The notes below the pieces were generated by a model that was not told the DNA's origin, did not search any database, and saw nothing but the letters and a program-made list of their open reading frames with translations. Below, piece after piece: positions 1 through 9,024 of a stretch of DNA of 64,000 bases. The stretch spans positions 3,906,001-3,970,000 of the forward strand of contig OZ252253.1 of assembly GCA_965249775.1 (NCBI GenBank), in the 5' to 3' direction. Both the position numbers and the translations under genes were made by a program. The stretch is from UBA822 sp965249775. Lineage in GTDB: Bacteria > Gemmatimonadota > Gemmatimonadetes > Longimicrobiales > Gaopeijiaceae. Position 1 is the first letter of the stretch. Every line of letters begins with the position of its first letter.

Positions 1-1
1 G

Positions 2-196
2 GAAGTGCTATGGGAGACACGGCTCGGCGCCCCCGCGCACGGGTACCCGATCTCGTACGCAGCGGGCGGGAAGCAGTACATCGCCGTCCCGACAGGTCTC
101 GGGATTTTTCGGTCGATCACGGCGACGCTGACCCCCGAGATCTACCAGCCCACGAATGGCAACGCCCTCTACGTCTTCGAGTTGCCCGACAACTAG
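2..196 (+). CDS. PQQ-dependent dehydrogenase, C-terminal fragment (5' end outside window)
   Basis: Only the last 64 codons of a quinoprotein are present, and the frame is already open at base 2. The piece begins VLWETRLGAP, contains the blade motif GGKQYIAV, and ends NGNALYVFELPDN. It matches closely the last residues of the complete PQQ dehydrogenase at 19423-21549 (LWETRLGT, GKQYIAV, NGNALYVFSLPD). By homology it is the final blade of an 8-bladed, periplasmic PQQ-binding propeller that oxidises alcohols or sugars. It converges with the ADOP permease that ends at 208. The substrate cannot be judged from this end alone. Confidence 0.8.
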   Translation, partial: EVLWETRLGAPAHGYPISYAAGGKQYIAVPTGLGIFRSITATLTPEIYQPTNGNALYVFELPDN

Positions 197-207
197 TGGT
201 GCGCCCC

Positions 208-2907
208 CTATTCGGCCCGCAGGGACTGAACCGGATCCGCCCGGCTGGCTGAGAGCGCCGGCATCAGCGTGGCAACCAGGGCAACCAGCGCTAGCCCGAT
301 CGCCACGGTCAGCAGGTTGGCCGGGCTCCCTGGCGCTACACCGAACACCAAGGTCGTCAGGACTCCCGAAACCGCGAGCGCGAGCGCGGAGCCGATGAGC
401 ATGCCCACCACCGTCAAGCGCAGGCTGCTACCGAGCACGGTGCCCAGCACCGTCCGTTTACGGGCGCCGAGCGCGAGTCGAATGCCCATCTCGCGCCGAC
501 GCTGTCTCACCCGGAACGTCATGACTCCATAGAGGCCGCCGGCGGCAAGAATCAGCGCAACGACTCCGAGAGCGGTAGCTATCTCGGCGCCCATGCGGAA
601 CAGGAAGAGCGATCCATCAACGTGCATCTCTGCGGTCTTGACATTGAAGAGCGGAACGAAGGGGTTCACGTCCTTGACCGCCTGACGGATCTGAGGCACG
701 AGGCCAATCGGATCGACGCCGGCGTGCACGGTTAGCACGTTGCGCGAGCTCGAAGACTGTCTGAGCGGCCGGAAGAACGCGGGTCGACTCAACTCCGAGA
801 CCTGCAAGTAGGGCCCCGTCTCGGCGATACCGATTACCTCGTACGTGTTGCCGCCGGCCACATTCTGCAAGCGGATGCGGTGGCCGACGGCGTCCTCGTC
901 GGGCCATAGGCGCTCGGCCGCGGCCTCGTTCAGGATCACGACACTTGGAGCGTCGTTCCCGTCGGAGGTGGCAAACGCACGACCGGCCACCAGCCGAGTG
1001 CCGATCACGTCGAAATACTCATCCGAAACGGACGAGCGCCAGGCGTTCAGACCGGGATCGTTCGGCGCGTAGTCACGGCCGTCGGCAAAGATCCGGCTCG
1101 AGGAAGACCAGTCCGCCAGCGGAAGGCCACTGGAGACGGCCGCACCCCTGACGCCGGGAAGCGCCGCGACCTCCTCAACGACCCGATCAAAGAATGCCAC
1201 CGCAGTCAACGTAGAGTCGCCCGCCACCGCCAGGTCCAGTGTGGCCATGACACGGTCCTCGGTCTCAAATCCGATATCCATGTCTCGTATGTTCCGCAAG
1301 CTGCTCGTGAAGAGCCCCGTCAGGAACAGGGTGACGAACGCCATGGACACCATGCTCACGACCACCATGTTGAGCAGCTTGGTGCCTCCGAAGCGCAGCC
1401 CCCCGGCCGATCTCTCGTCGCCGCGAAGCACCCCGGCCACACCCGGCTTCGAGGCCTGCAACGCGGGCGCCAGCCCAAACACGAGCGTCGCGGTGAGCGA
1501 GGCGGCAATCGCGAAGAGCACCGCTGCCGTGTCCGGAGACGTCTGGATGGCGAAGCGATAGGGAAGCGCAGGATAAAAACGGTCGAAAAAGCCTGTCGCC
1601 CAGACGGCCATCACGATGCCGAAGGCTCCGCCCAGGCCAGCGAGAATCACACTCTCGGTAAGCAACTGTCGCAGCAACCGCACTCTGCCCGCCCCGAGTG
1701 CGACCCGCAGTCCGATCTCTCGTCGTCGGGCCACCGCCCGCCCGAGCAGCAGGCTCGCGACATTGCCGCAGGCCACCAGGAGCACCAGGCCCGAAGCGGC
1801 GATCGCCAGGAATGCGATCAAGTTGGGGAGTTGAATGGCGTTGGGAGAAACGGAGCCCGATCGTTCCGGGTACGCCCGGAAGCTCACGTCGGAGTTGGAT
1901 ACCGGATAGCGCTCGGCCAAGCGGTTGCCGATCACCGCGAGTCCCGCGTTCGCCTCGGCCATCTCCACGCCCGGGGCCAGGCGGGCGACGGCGAGCAGGT
2001 TCTTGCTTCCCCGCTGCTCCTCCCACACCCCCCATCCCTCCGCGGCCCTCCACGAGCGGATCGGCACCCACAGATCCATGCCAAGCCCCCACTTGGTGCC
2101 ATGAAACGACTCCGGTGCCACCCCGATCACGGCAGTACTGCGACCGTTGAGGTTGATGACCCTGCCGATCACACGGGGATCGGCACCGAATGACTCCGTC
2201 CAGAGGTGATGGCTGAGCACCGTGACAAGCGGTGACTCGGGTTGGCCCTCGGTGGCTGGATCGAAGAAGCGACCTAGGGCGGGCTCGACCTCCAGAACCT
2301 CGAAGTACACGCCGGAGACGATTTCGCCATAGCCGATCCGGCTGATCTCATCTGAACTGATGCCGAACGTGATCAAGTCGTGGATGAAGACGCCGTCGAA
2401 GAAGTCGGCCTGCTCACGCACGTCCTCGACGTTGGGGTAGGAGAGGTTGTCCGTGCCGTCCCGCACCTGATACAACCGAACGAGGCGCTCTGCCTCCGGC
2501 ACCGGCAGCTCCTGCCAAAGAACACCGTTGGCCAGGCTGAACATGCTGGTGTTCGCCCCCACTCCCACCGCCAGGGAGAACACCGCGAGCACCGTGAAAC
2601 CAGGACTCGTGCGAAGACCGCGTAGCGCGTAGCGAATGTCTTGAAGGAGCGTCTCCATCGGTGCACCCCTCCCCCTGTTCGTCTCCTTGCGAGCCATCCG
2701 GCGCGCCCGCCACGCGCTCAACGGAAGCTCGGCGAACGTCCTTAGCGCGACCCCCATCGTCCCGACGGCTCCCCGCTCACGCTGTGCAGCCAGGCACAGA
2801 TCCCGGAAGCACTCCTCCATGTCTTCGGCCACGCGTGTCCGAGTGGCTGTGGGATACAGGAGGAGGAGCACCCGGTATATGCGGGCCAAAGTGTGCGTGA
2901 GCCTCAT
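208..2907 (-). CDS. ADOP-family ABC transporter permease (MacB/FtsX-like, two fused modules) 1
   Basis: This is a large inner-membrane permease of the acidobacterial duplicated orphan permease type, with two MacB_PCD-FtsX modules in one chain. The first membrane segment follows the sequence LRGLRTSPGFTVL. A periplasmic MacB-type core follows, then FtsX helices with the conserved block ARRREIGLRVALGAGR, then a second half repeating the plan with RQRRREMGIRLALGARK and the terminal DPVQSLRAE. No ATPase is encoded beside it, as is usual for this family. The ATG at 2907 (MRLTHTLARIY) is chosen because an AGGA lies about 10 nt upstream; a TTG at 2934 would add nine residues. It lies 32 nt downstream of its PadR gene, so the two are probably co-transcribed. 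The substrate is unknown; MacB relatives export peptides or drugs. Confidence 0.88.
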   Translation of the reverse strand: MRLTHTLARIYRVLLLLYPTATRTRVAEDMEECFRDLCLAAQRERGAVGTMGVALRTFAELPLSAWRARRMARKETNRGRGAPMETLLQDIRYALRGLRTSPGFTVLAVFSLAVGVGANTSMFSLANGVLWQELPVPEAERLVRLYQVRDGTDNLSYPNVEDVREQADFFDGVFIHDLITFGISSDEISRIGYGEIVSGVYFEVLEVEPALGRFFDPATEGQPESPLVTVLSHHLWTESFGADPRVIGRVINLNGRSTAVIGVAPESFHGTKWGLGMDLWVPIRSWRAAEGWGVWEEQRGSKNLLAVARLAPGVEMAEANAGLAVIGNRLAERYPVSNSDVSFRAYPERSGSVSPNAIQLPNLIAFLAIAASGLVLLVACGNVASLLLGRAVARRREIGLRVALGAGRVRLLRQLLTESVILAGLGGAFGIVMAVWATGFFDRFYPALPYRFAIQTSPDTAAVLFAIAASLTATLVFGLAPALQASKPGVAGVLRGDERSAGGLRFGGTKLLNMVVVSMVSMAFVTLFLTGLFTSSLRNIRDMDIGFETEDRVMATLDLAVAGDSTLTAVAFFDRVVEEVAALPGVRGAAVSSGLPLADWSSSSRIFADGRDYAPNDPGLNAWRSSVSDEYFDVIGTRLVAGRAFATSDGNDAPSVVILNEAAAERLWPDEDAVGHRIRLQNVAGGNTYEVIGIAETGPYLQVSELSRPAFFRPLRQSSSSRNVLTVHAGVDPIGLVPQIRQAVKDVNPFVPLFNVKTAEMHVDGSLFLFRMGAEIATALGVVALILAAGGLYGVMTFRVRQRRREMGIRLALGARKRTVLGTVLGSSLRLTVVGMLIGSALALAVSGVLTTLVFGVAPGSPANLLTVAIGLALVALVATLMPALSASRADPVQSLRAE

Positions 2908-2939
2908 TGCATCGGGTCCTGAATTCGGTAGCAAGGCAT

Positions 2940-3296
2940 TTAGATCAACTCCATGGCCTCGGCCATTCCGACCAGCCGCCTCAGTCGCTCGGCCTCGGCC
3001 GAGACCACACTCCGCCCGAGCGGCGTGATGGCGTAATAGCGACGGCGCTGGTCATCGCCGTTCGAGACGGGGCGGCGGTCAGCCTCGTCCAGCAGACCTT
3101 GAGCCTGCAATCGCTGTAGCACCGCGTAGAGGTTGCCGGGGACGAGCCGCATGCGCCCCTCGGTCCGCTCGCTGACCTCGGCGACGAGGCCGTACCCGTG
3201 TAGTTCCTTGTCGGCCAACGTCAGCAGGACCATGAGGTCCACCGGCTTCAGCGGCAGGAAATCGTCCGGGGTCGGCGCCTTGCTCTTACGCGTCAT
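2940..3296 (-). CDS. PadR-family transcriptional regulator 1
   Basis: This 118-aa protein is a PadR winged-helix repressor. The diagnostic features are the N-terminal helix with LVLLTLADKELHGYGL (seen here as MVLLTLADKELHGYGL), the YAVLQRLQAQGLL recognition-helix and wing region, and the RRYYAITPLGR beta-hairpin. A short C-terminal dimerisation helix ends at MEAMELI. It sits directly upstream of and in line with an ADOP permease, and the same arrangement occurs twice more in this window. It probably represses the pair in response to a small molecule. An inverted repeat about 45 nt upstream of its start may be its operator. Confidence 0.9.
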   Translation of the reverse strand: MTRKSKAPTPDDFLPLKPVDLMVLLTLADKELHGYGLVAEVSERTEGRMRLVPGNLYAVLQRLQAQGLLDEADRRPVSNGDDQRRRYYAITPLGRSVVSAEAERLRRLVGMAEAMELI

Positions 3297-3340
3297 TTCA
3301 TCGCTTCCTGTAATCGGTCCACGGTGAGCTTTGAGACAGC

Positions 3341-3359
3341 TATACGGATTTTAAGTATA
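3341..3359. promoter_or_regulatory. candidate PadR operator (inverted repeat)
   Basis: A perfect inverted repeat TATAC-N9-GTATA lies in the intergenic region between the PadR gene and the divergent ankyrin-protein gene. Its right arm is part of the palindrome AGTATACT (3354-3361). PadR proteins typically bind short dyads of this size near their own promoter. The plus strand also has a TTGAGA/TATACT pair (3331/3356), but with a long 19-nt spacer. Assignment is by position and symmetry only. Confidence 0.4.
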
Positions 3360-3470
3360 CTGAGTTTCAGCATAGGTGTTCTTGGCGGAATCGGCAATTG
3401 GGCGACCTGAATCCCGTGCGCCTGGCCCACAGCCCCCATATAATGGTGAGGCCGAGATTAGGGGGCATAG

Positions 3471-5102
3471 ATGAGCGAAGGACGTACCGAGCAGCTGGAA
3501 GCCGCGCTCGACGGTAGGTTGCGTGTCCGACGCTCGTCGGGGCAGACGCTCCTGACCGCGCTGCTCTTATCAAGCCTTTTCGTCGCGGGCAGCAGTCTTG
3601 AAGCCGCCGGACAAGAGGCACCGCTTGCCGACGCGGTCCAACGGGCCGACAGGGCGGCCGTGCTGTCGCTGCTCCGGCAGCAAGTGGATGTCAACGCGGC
3701 TCAGGGCGATGGTGCCACTGCGTTGCACTGGGCCGCATACCTGGACGATGCGGAGACGACCGCTGGGTTGATCCGCGCTGGCGCGGACGTGAACACGCCG
3801 AACAACTACGGCGTGACGCCGCTTGCCTTGGCGTCGACGAACGGTAATACGGCGATCATCGGTCAGTTGGTGCGCTCCGGTGCCGATCCGAACGATGCGC
3901 TCCACGCGGTGAATGCCGGCGAGACGCCTCTGATGCTCGCGGCGCGCTCCGGCCAGGTCGATGCGGTGACCGTGCTTCTGGACGCCGGCGCTGACCCCAA
4001 CGCGTCGGAAACCTGGAACGGGCAGTCGGCGCTCATGTGGGCGGCGGCCGAAGGGCACTTATCGGTCCTGCAGACGCTGATCAATCGCGGTGCCGACATC
4101 CGCGCGCGCTCCAACAGCGGCGCGACGCCGCTCTTGTTCGCCACCCGCAAGGGAAGCATGGACGCCGTCCGCAGTTTGCTCGCGTCAGGCTCCGACGTGA
4201 ACGAGCAGCGGCCCGATGGGGCGACACCGTTGCTTGTGGCGGTCATCAACGGGCACGAGGATCTCGTCGACCTGCTGCTCGAAAGGGGAGCCGACCCGAA
4301 TGTCGAGGGCGGATCCACGCGGATAACGGTGCAGGGCCAGCGAGCCAGGGCGATGCCGCTCCGATTCAGGACGCTGGGCTACAGCGAGGGCGAATCCGAG
4401 GGCGTGGCGCGGGGCAACATCTGGGGCAGGCCGCTGCAGGCGGCCGTGCACGTGGCGAACTGGCACATCAGCGACCAGTTCATATCGGTCAACATCGACC
4501 GGATGCGCGTCATCGAATCGCTGCTTGCGCACGGAGCCCATGTCAACGGCCGCAACACCATGGAGGAGCCCCGCTGGTCGGGCGCGCGCTATCGACGGCA
4601 TATGACTGGAGCCACCGCATTCATGTTTGCGGCCAAGGTCGCCGACGTCGAGGTGATGCGTTTGCTGCTGGAGCACGGCGCCGACCCGACGATCAACACG
4701 ATCGACAACATCACACCGCTCATGGCCGCGGCCGGTATTTCCTGGGCGTCGAATCAGGAACGCGCCAGCGAAGCCGAGGTGCTCGAGGCCGTCGTGCTGA
4801 TCGTCGAAGAGCTAGGCGCTGATGTGAACTTTGTGAGCGACGTCGGGGAAACGGCGCTGCACGCGGCGGCGTATCGCGGGGCCAACAGCGTCGTCCAGTA
4901 TCTGTTCGACAAGGGTGCAGAGCTGGACGTAGTGGCCGTTGACGGACGAACGCCGTTGCGGGCCGCGGAGGGCGTCGAGTACGGCGACTCGTTTGCCGCG
5001 CAGCCGCACACCGCAGTGCTGTTGCGGGAGCTGGGTGCACAGGACATCCCGTGTCCGGCTCCCTGCGCGGCGGTGATCCCCGATGAGGCTCTGAGACGAT
5101 GA
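3471..5102 (+). CDS. exported ankyrin-repeat protein
   Basis: This 543-aa protein has an N-terminal membrane or signal segment (about residues 24-48, TLLTALLLSSLFVAGSSLEA) followed by ankyrin repeats. At least eight repeats show the usual G.TALHWAA / G.TPLMLAA / LL..GADPN pattern, in two blocks (about 60-285 and 370-520) separated by a non-repeat stretch. Ankyrin repeats bind proteins, so it is probably a periplasmic adaptor. Its stop overlaps the start of the DUF1592 gene (ATGA), and the ankyrin-DUF1592-DUF1552 order suggests that the three act together. No catalytic motif is seen. Confidence 0.88.
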   Translation: MSEGRTEQLEAALDGRLRVRRSSGQTLLTALLLSSLFVAGSSLEAAGQEAPLADAVQRADRAAVLSLLRQQVDVNAAQGDGATALHWAAYLDDAETTAGLIRAGADVNTPNNYGVTPLALASTNGNTAIIGQLVRSGADPNDALHAVNAGETPLMLAARSGQVDAVTVLLDAGADPNASETWNGQSALMWAAAEGHLSVLQTLINRGADIRARSNSGATPLLFATRKGSMDAVRSLLASGSDVNEQRPDGATPLLVAVINGHEDLVDLLLERGADPNVEGGSTRITVQGQRARAMPLRFRTLGYSEGESEGVARGNIWGRPLQAAVHVANWHISDQFISVNIDRMRVIESLLAHGAHVNGRNTMEEPRWSGARYRRHMTGATAFMFAAKVADVEVMRLLLEHGADPTINTIDNITPLMAAAGISWASNQERASEAEVLEAVVLIVEELGADVNFVSDVGETALHAAAYRGANSVVQYLFDKGAELDVVAVDGRTPLRAAEGVEYGDSFAAQPHTAVLLRELGAQDIPCPAPCAAVIPDEALRR

Positions 5103-7639
5103 CGGGTGGCCTCTGGGCGCGGGTGATGCGGGTTGTCGGTGTGTCGTTTGCCGTCGCTGCAATCGCGTCCGGCGTGCACGTTAGAGGTGCAGCGGGGCAG
5201 GTGGGCGGTGTGGCGGGGCAGGTCGCCGCGGATGCGACTGCAGATGCGGCTGTCGCCGAAGGGACGCCCCGCGCTGTTCTGGAGCAGTACTGCTTCTCCT
5301 GCCACAACGAGAGCCGCTTGGCGGGTGATCTTGCGCTCGATGTGCTTGATATGGCCCACCCGGCCGAGCGCGCGGACGTGTGGGAACAGGTCGTACGCAA
5401 GCTTCGGACTGGTGCCATGCCGCCCGTCGGAAGGCCGCGGCCCGAGGAGACTGAGTCGGACTACGTTGTGACGTGGCTGGAGGCGGAGCTCGACCGAGCG
5501 GCGCTGGAAAATCCAAATCCCGGTCGCCCCGCGCTCCATCGGCTGAACCGGTCGGAGTATCGCAACGCCGTGCGCGACCTGCTCGCGGTGGACATTGATC
5601 CGTCGTTGCTGCCGGCCGACAACGCGGCCTACGGGTTCGACAACAACGCCGATGCCCTCACGCTGTCGTCGGCGTTGACGGAGCGGTATCTGGGGGCGGC
5701 CGCGAAGATCGCTCAGATGGCGACAGCCCGGCCCCGGGGGACTCCCGCGCCGGAGACCTTCTTCGTGCCGACCGATCGTAACCAGGGCACCCGCATCAGC
5801 GACGATCTCCCGTTCGGGTCGCGCGGCGGAACGGCCTTCCGTTACTACTTTCCAGCCAGCGGCGAGTACCTCTTCGAGATGCGGCCCAAGGAGAGTGGCG
5901 TCGCCGGTGGCTTCGAGGGCGTCACTGCCGAGCCCCACCAGCTCGACGTGAGCCTCGACGGATCGAGGGTCTGGACCGGCACGGTGCAGAGACCGGAGGG
6001 GCTACGCGGAGATGAGCGGAGCCGGGCGATCTTGGAGAGCATGCAGTTCCGTGCCCAGGTGAGGGCCGGCTCCCATCTCGTGCAGGCGTACTTCGCCGCC
6101 AAGACCTCGGCCTACGTCGAAGACCTGTTCGACCCCTACTTGAGGCGAACTCCGTACCGATCCGCATCAGGTGAGCCTGTGATTTCCAGTGTGGCGATTA
6201 CGGGCCCCCTACGCGATGCGGCGACGCCGGACGCGACCACGGCGGACGTGACCACTGCGGCAGCCGCTGCAGCTGACGCGGCCAAGGCTACGGAGTTGTC
6301 CGGCGACTCGCCGAGCCGTCGCAGGCTGTTCGTCTGCTCGCCGGCATCGACTGCCACCGGGGTTGAGATTGAGGCTGAGAGTGAGGAAGCCACCAACTGC
6401 GCGAAGACGATCCTCTCCACAACAGCGCGGCGTGCCTATCGGCGGCCCGTGACCGACGCGGATCTCGAGATCCCGCTGGCACTCTATCGCGCCGGCGCGA
6501 GCAGCGGTGGTTTCGAGGCGGGGATCGAGCTGGCCGTGCGGGGCATCCTGGTGAGCCCGAACTTCCTGTTCCGGTTCGAGGATCAGCCCTCGGCGGTCGC
6601 GCCCGATACGCCGTACCGGATCTCGGAGCTGGAGCTGGCCTCACGCCTGTCGTTCTTCCTGTGGAGCAGCATTCCGGATGACGAGCTGCTTGATGTGGCC
6701 GTTCAGGGGACGCTGCACGATCCCGAGGTCCTTCGCGAGCAGGTGCAACGCATGCTCGAGGACCCGCGGTCGCAGGCCCTGGTCGACAACTTCGCCGGCC
6801 AGTGGCTGCACATCCGCAACGTGGAGGGGTTCCGGCCGAGTCCGGAGCTGCTGTTCCACTTCGACGACAATCTGCGCATGGCCTTCGAGCGCGAGACGAA
6901 GATGTTCTTCGAGAGCATCATCCGTGAGAACCGCAGCGTCCTCGACCTGCTGGATGCCGACTATACGTTCCTGAACGAGCGGCTCGCCAAACACTACGGC
7001 ATTCCCGGTGTCTACGGAGAGCGATTCAGACGCATCCAGCTCCCGGCCAACAGCGTTCGACGCGGGCTGCTGGGACAGGGATCGATTCTGACGGGCACCT
7101 CGCGTCCGAATCGCACATCGCCGGTCATTCGCGGCAAGTGGATCCTGGAAAACCTCCTGGGCTCGCCGCCGCCACCGCCACCGCCTGATGTGCCCGACCT
7201 CATAGAAGAGAGGGACCCGCGCAAGGTGCTTCCGATGCGCGAGCAGTTGGCGGCGCATCGGGCCAACCCGGTCTGCGCGGCCTGCCACGCCCAGATGGAT
7301 CAGCTGGGCTTCGCGCTCGAGAACTTCGACGCCATCGGCGAATGGAGGGAGATCTATCCGTCCGGCCTGGCGATCGACGCGTCGGCAGAGCTTCCCGACG
7401 GCACGATGTTCGACGGCCCCACGGAGCTGCGCCAGCTGCTGTTGGGCCAGTCGGACTCCTTCTTGACGACGGTGACCGAGAAGCTGTTGACATACGCCCT
7501 AGGGAGAGGGCTGGAGGCGACCGATGCGCCATACGTGCGCCAGATCAAGCGAGAGGCCGCTGATGAGAGCTACGCGTTTGCCTCTCTGATCCAGGGCATC
7601 GTCACGAGCACGCCGTTTCAGATGCGGATGGCGCAATAG
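5099..7639 (+). CDS. DUF1592/DUF1588/DUF1585-type c-type cytochrome protein
   Basis: This 846-aa exported protein has the multi-domain architecture known from Planctomycetes, Acidobacteria and Gemmatimonadota: a heme motif near the N-terminus, then DUF1587, DUF1595, DUF1592, DUF1588 and DUF1585. A signal segment covers about residues 10-33. The first heme site is CFSCH at 65-69. A second CxxCH (CAACH, 726-730) is followed by QLGFALENFDAIGEWR, the DUF1588 region. A run of prolines precedes it. The start overlaps the preceding stop by ATGA. It is probably a periplasmic redox or hydrolytic protein acting with the DUF1552 partner encoded 50 nt downstream. The molecular activity of this family is not established. 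Confidence 0.9.
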   Translation: MTGGLWARVMRVVGVSFAVAAIASGVHVRGAAGQVGGVAGQVAADATADAAVAEGTPRAVLEQYCFSCHNESRLAGDLALDVLDMAHPAERADVWEQVVRKLRTGAMPPVGRPRPEETESDYVVTWLEAELDRAALENPNPGRPALHRLNRSEYRNAVRDLLAVDIDPSLLPADNAAYGFDNNADALTLSSALTERYLGAAAKIAQMATARPRGTPAPETFFVPTDRNQGTRISDDLPFGSRGGTAFRYYFPASGEYLFEMRPKESGVAGGFEGVTAEPHQLDVSLDGSRVWTGTVQRPEGLRGDERSRAILESMQFRAQVRAGSHLVQAYFAAKTSAYVEDLFDPYLRRTPYRSASGEPVISSVAITGPLRDAATPDATTADVTTAAAAAADAAKATELSGDSPSRRRLFVCSPASTATGVEIEAESEEATNCAKTILSTTARRAYRRPVTDADLEIPLALYRAGASSGGFEAGIELAVRGILVSPNFLFRFEDQPSAVAPDTPYRISELELASRLSFFLWSSIPDDELLDVAVQGTLHDPEVLREQVQRMLEDPRSQALVDNFAGQWLHIRNVEGFRPSPELLFHFDDNLRMAFERETKMFFESIIRENRSVLDLLDADYTFLNERLAKHYGIPGVYGERFRRIQLPANSVRRGLLGQGSILTGTSRPNRTSPVIRGKWILENLLGSPPPPPPPDVPDLIEERDPRKVLPMREQLAAHRANPVCAACHAQMDQLGFALENFDAIGEWREIYPSGLAIDASAELPDGTMFDGPTELRQLLLGQSDSFLTTVTEKLLTYALGRGLEATDAPYVRQIKREAADESYAFASLIQGIVTSTPFQMRMAQ

Positions 7640-7689
7640 AATACGAGCATTAGAATACGAATTGACCGCCGAGTTCAGGAGACCGTTCA

Positions 7690-9021
7690 ATGTGGATCAG
7701 GAAAGTAGCGCTACCCAGGCGGACGTTCCTGCGCGGCATGGGCGCCACGCTGGCCTTGCCGTTCCTCGATGCGATGGTGCCCGCGATGTCTGCCAGGGCC
7801 GCCGGAGCGCCTCGGTTCACGGCGATCTATTTCGGAAACGGCGCGAACATGTTCGACTGGACACCGCCCACCGAGGGAGCCGGGTTCGAGCTCTCGCCGA
7901 CGCTGAAGCCGCTCGAGCCGTTCCGAGATCGGGCGCTCGTCTTCAGCGGGCTCGATAACTTCCCTGCGACCGACCAGGGCGACACCGGTGGTCAGCATCC
8001 GCGCGCCGCTCCGGCGTTCATGAGCTGCGTGCACCCGAAGCAGACTGAAGGCGCCGACGTGCGTGCGGGCACGACCGTCGATCAGATGATCGCCGAGCGC
8101 ATCAGCCGCGACTCGAAGCTTCCGTCGCTGGAGGTCGCGGTGGACCGCAACGACGTCGTCGGCGCGTGCGATCACGGCTACGCCTGCGCTTACATGAACT
8201 CGATGTCGTGGAAGACACCGACGATGCCGTTGCCCGCGGAGACCAATGCGCGCTTCGTGTTCGAGCGACTGTTCGGAGTCGGGGGCACCGCCGAAGAGCG
8301 GCTGGCTCGAGTCGAAGAAGACCGCAGCGTTCTCGACGGCTTGACCCGCGAGATCTCGACCCTATCGAGCAGGCTCGGTGGCGAGGATCGGGCCAAATTA
8401 GGTGAGTACCTCGGTGCGATTCGCGACGTGGAGCAGCGTATCGCGAGGGTGGAGACGTCCGAGGAGGGGTTCGAGGTCCCCGATCGTCCGGTCGGCGTGC
8501 CCGCGACGTTCAAAGAACACGCAGAGCTGATGTTGGACCTGCAGGTGCTCGCGTTCCAGGCGGACGTCACGCGCGTCACGTCGTTCATGATGGCGCGAGA
8601 AAACATCAACCGTTCGTACAACGAGATTGGGCTGTCCGAGGTGCACCACTCGATGTCGCACCACAGCAACAATCCGGACAGGATGAAGGATTTCTCGACG
8701 CTCAACACCTATCACGTCGAGACCTTCGCCTACTACTTGAACAAGCTTCAGTCGATTTCCGACGGCGACGGGACGCTGCTAGACAACACCGTCGTCCTGT
8801 ACGGCAGTGGCATGAGCGACGGAAATACGCACAACAACTACAACGTGCCGGTCGTCGTCATCGGTGGGCCGGAAAACGGGCTCGCAGGGAACCGTCACCT
8901 CGTGTATCCGGAGGGCACGCCGCTAGCGAACCTGTCGTTGAGCCTCATGGAGAAGTTTGGGGTGCGGGTCGAGTCGTTCGGCGACAGCTCGGGCAATCTG
9001 CCGCTCTTGTCTGGGGTGTAG
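7690..9021 (+). CDS. DUF1552 protein with Tat signal
   Basis: This 443-aa protein begins with a Tat-type leader (LPRRTFLRGMGATLALPFLD, RR at residues 10-11), so it is probably exported folded. The body matches the DUF1552 family. Diagnostic stretches are RFTAIYFGNGANMFDW, HPRAAPAFMS, the coiled-coil-like middle rich in Arg and Glu (about 200-265), and the C-terminal VVLYGSGMSDGNTHNNYNVP resembling the sulfatase or alkaline-phosphatase fold seen in DUF1501 relatives. DUF1552 genes regularly follow DUF1592 genes, as here with a 50-nt gap. The function is unproven. Confidence 0.88.
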   Translation: MWIRKVALPRRTFLRGMGATLALPFLDAMVPAMSARAAGAPRFTAIYFGNGANMFDWTPPTEGAGFELSPTLKPLEPFRDRALVFSGLDNFPATDQGDTGGQHPRAAPAFMSCVHPKQTEGADVRAGTTVDQMIAERISRDSKLPSLEVAVDRNDVVGACDHGYACAYMNSMSWKTPTMPLPAETNARFVFERLFGVGGTAEERLARVEEDRSVLDGLTREISTLSSRLGGEDRAKLGEYLGAIRDVEQRIARVETSEEGFEVPDRPVGVPATFKEHAELMLDLQVLAFQADVTRVTSFMMARENINRSYNEIGLSEVHHSMSHHSNNPDRMKDFSTLNTYHVETFAYYLNKLQSISDGDGTLLDNTVVLYGSGMSDGNTHNNYNVPVVVIGGPENGLAGNRHLVYPEGTPLANLSLSLMEKFGVRVESFGDSSGNLPLLSGV

Positions 9022-9024
9022 TCT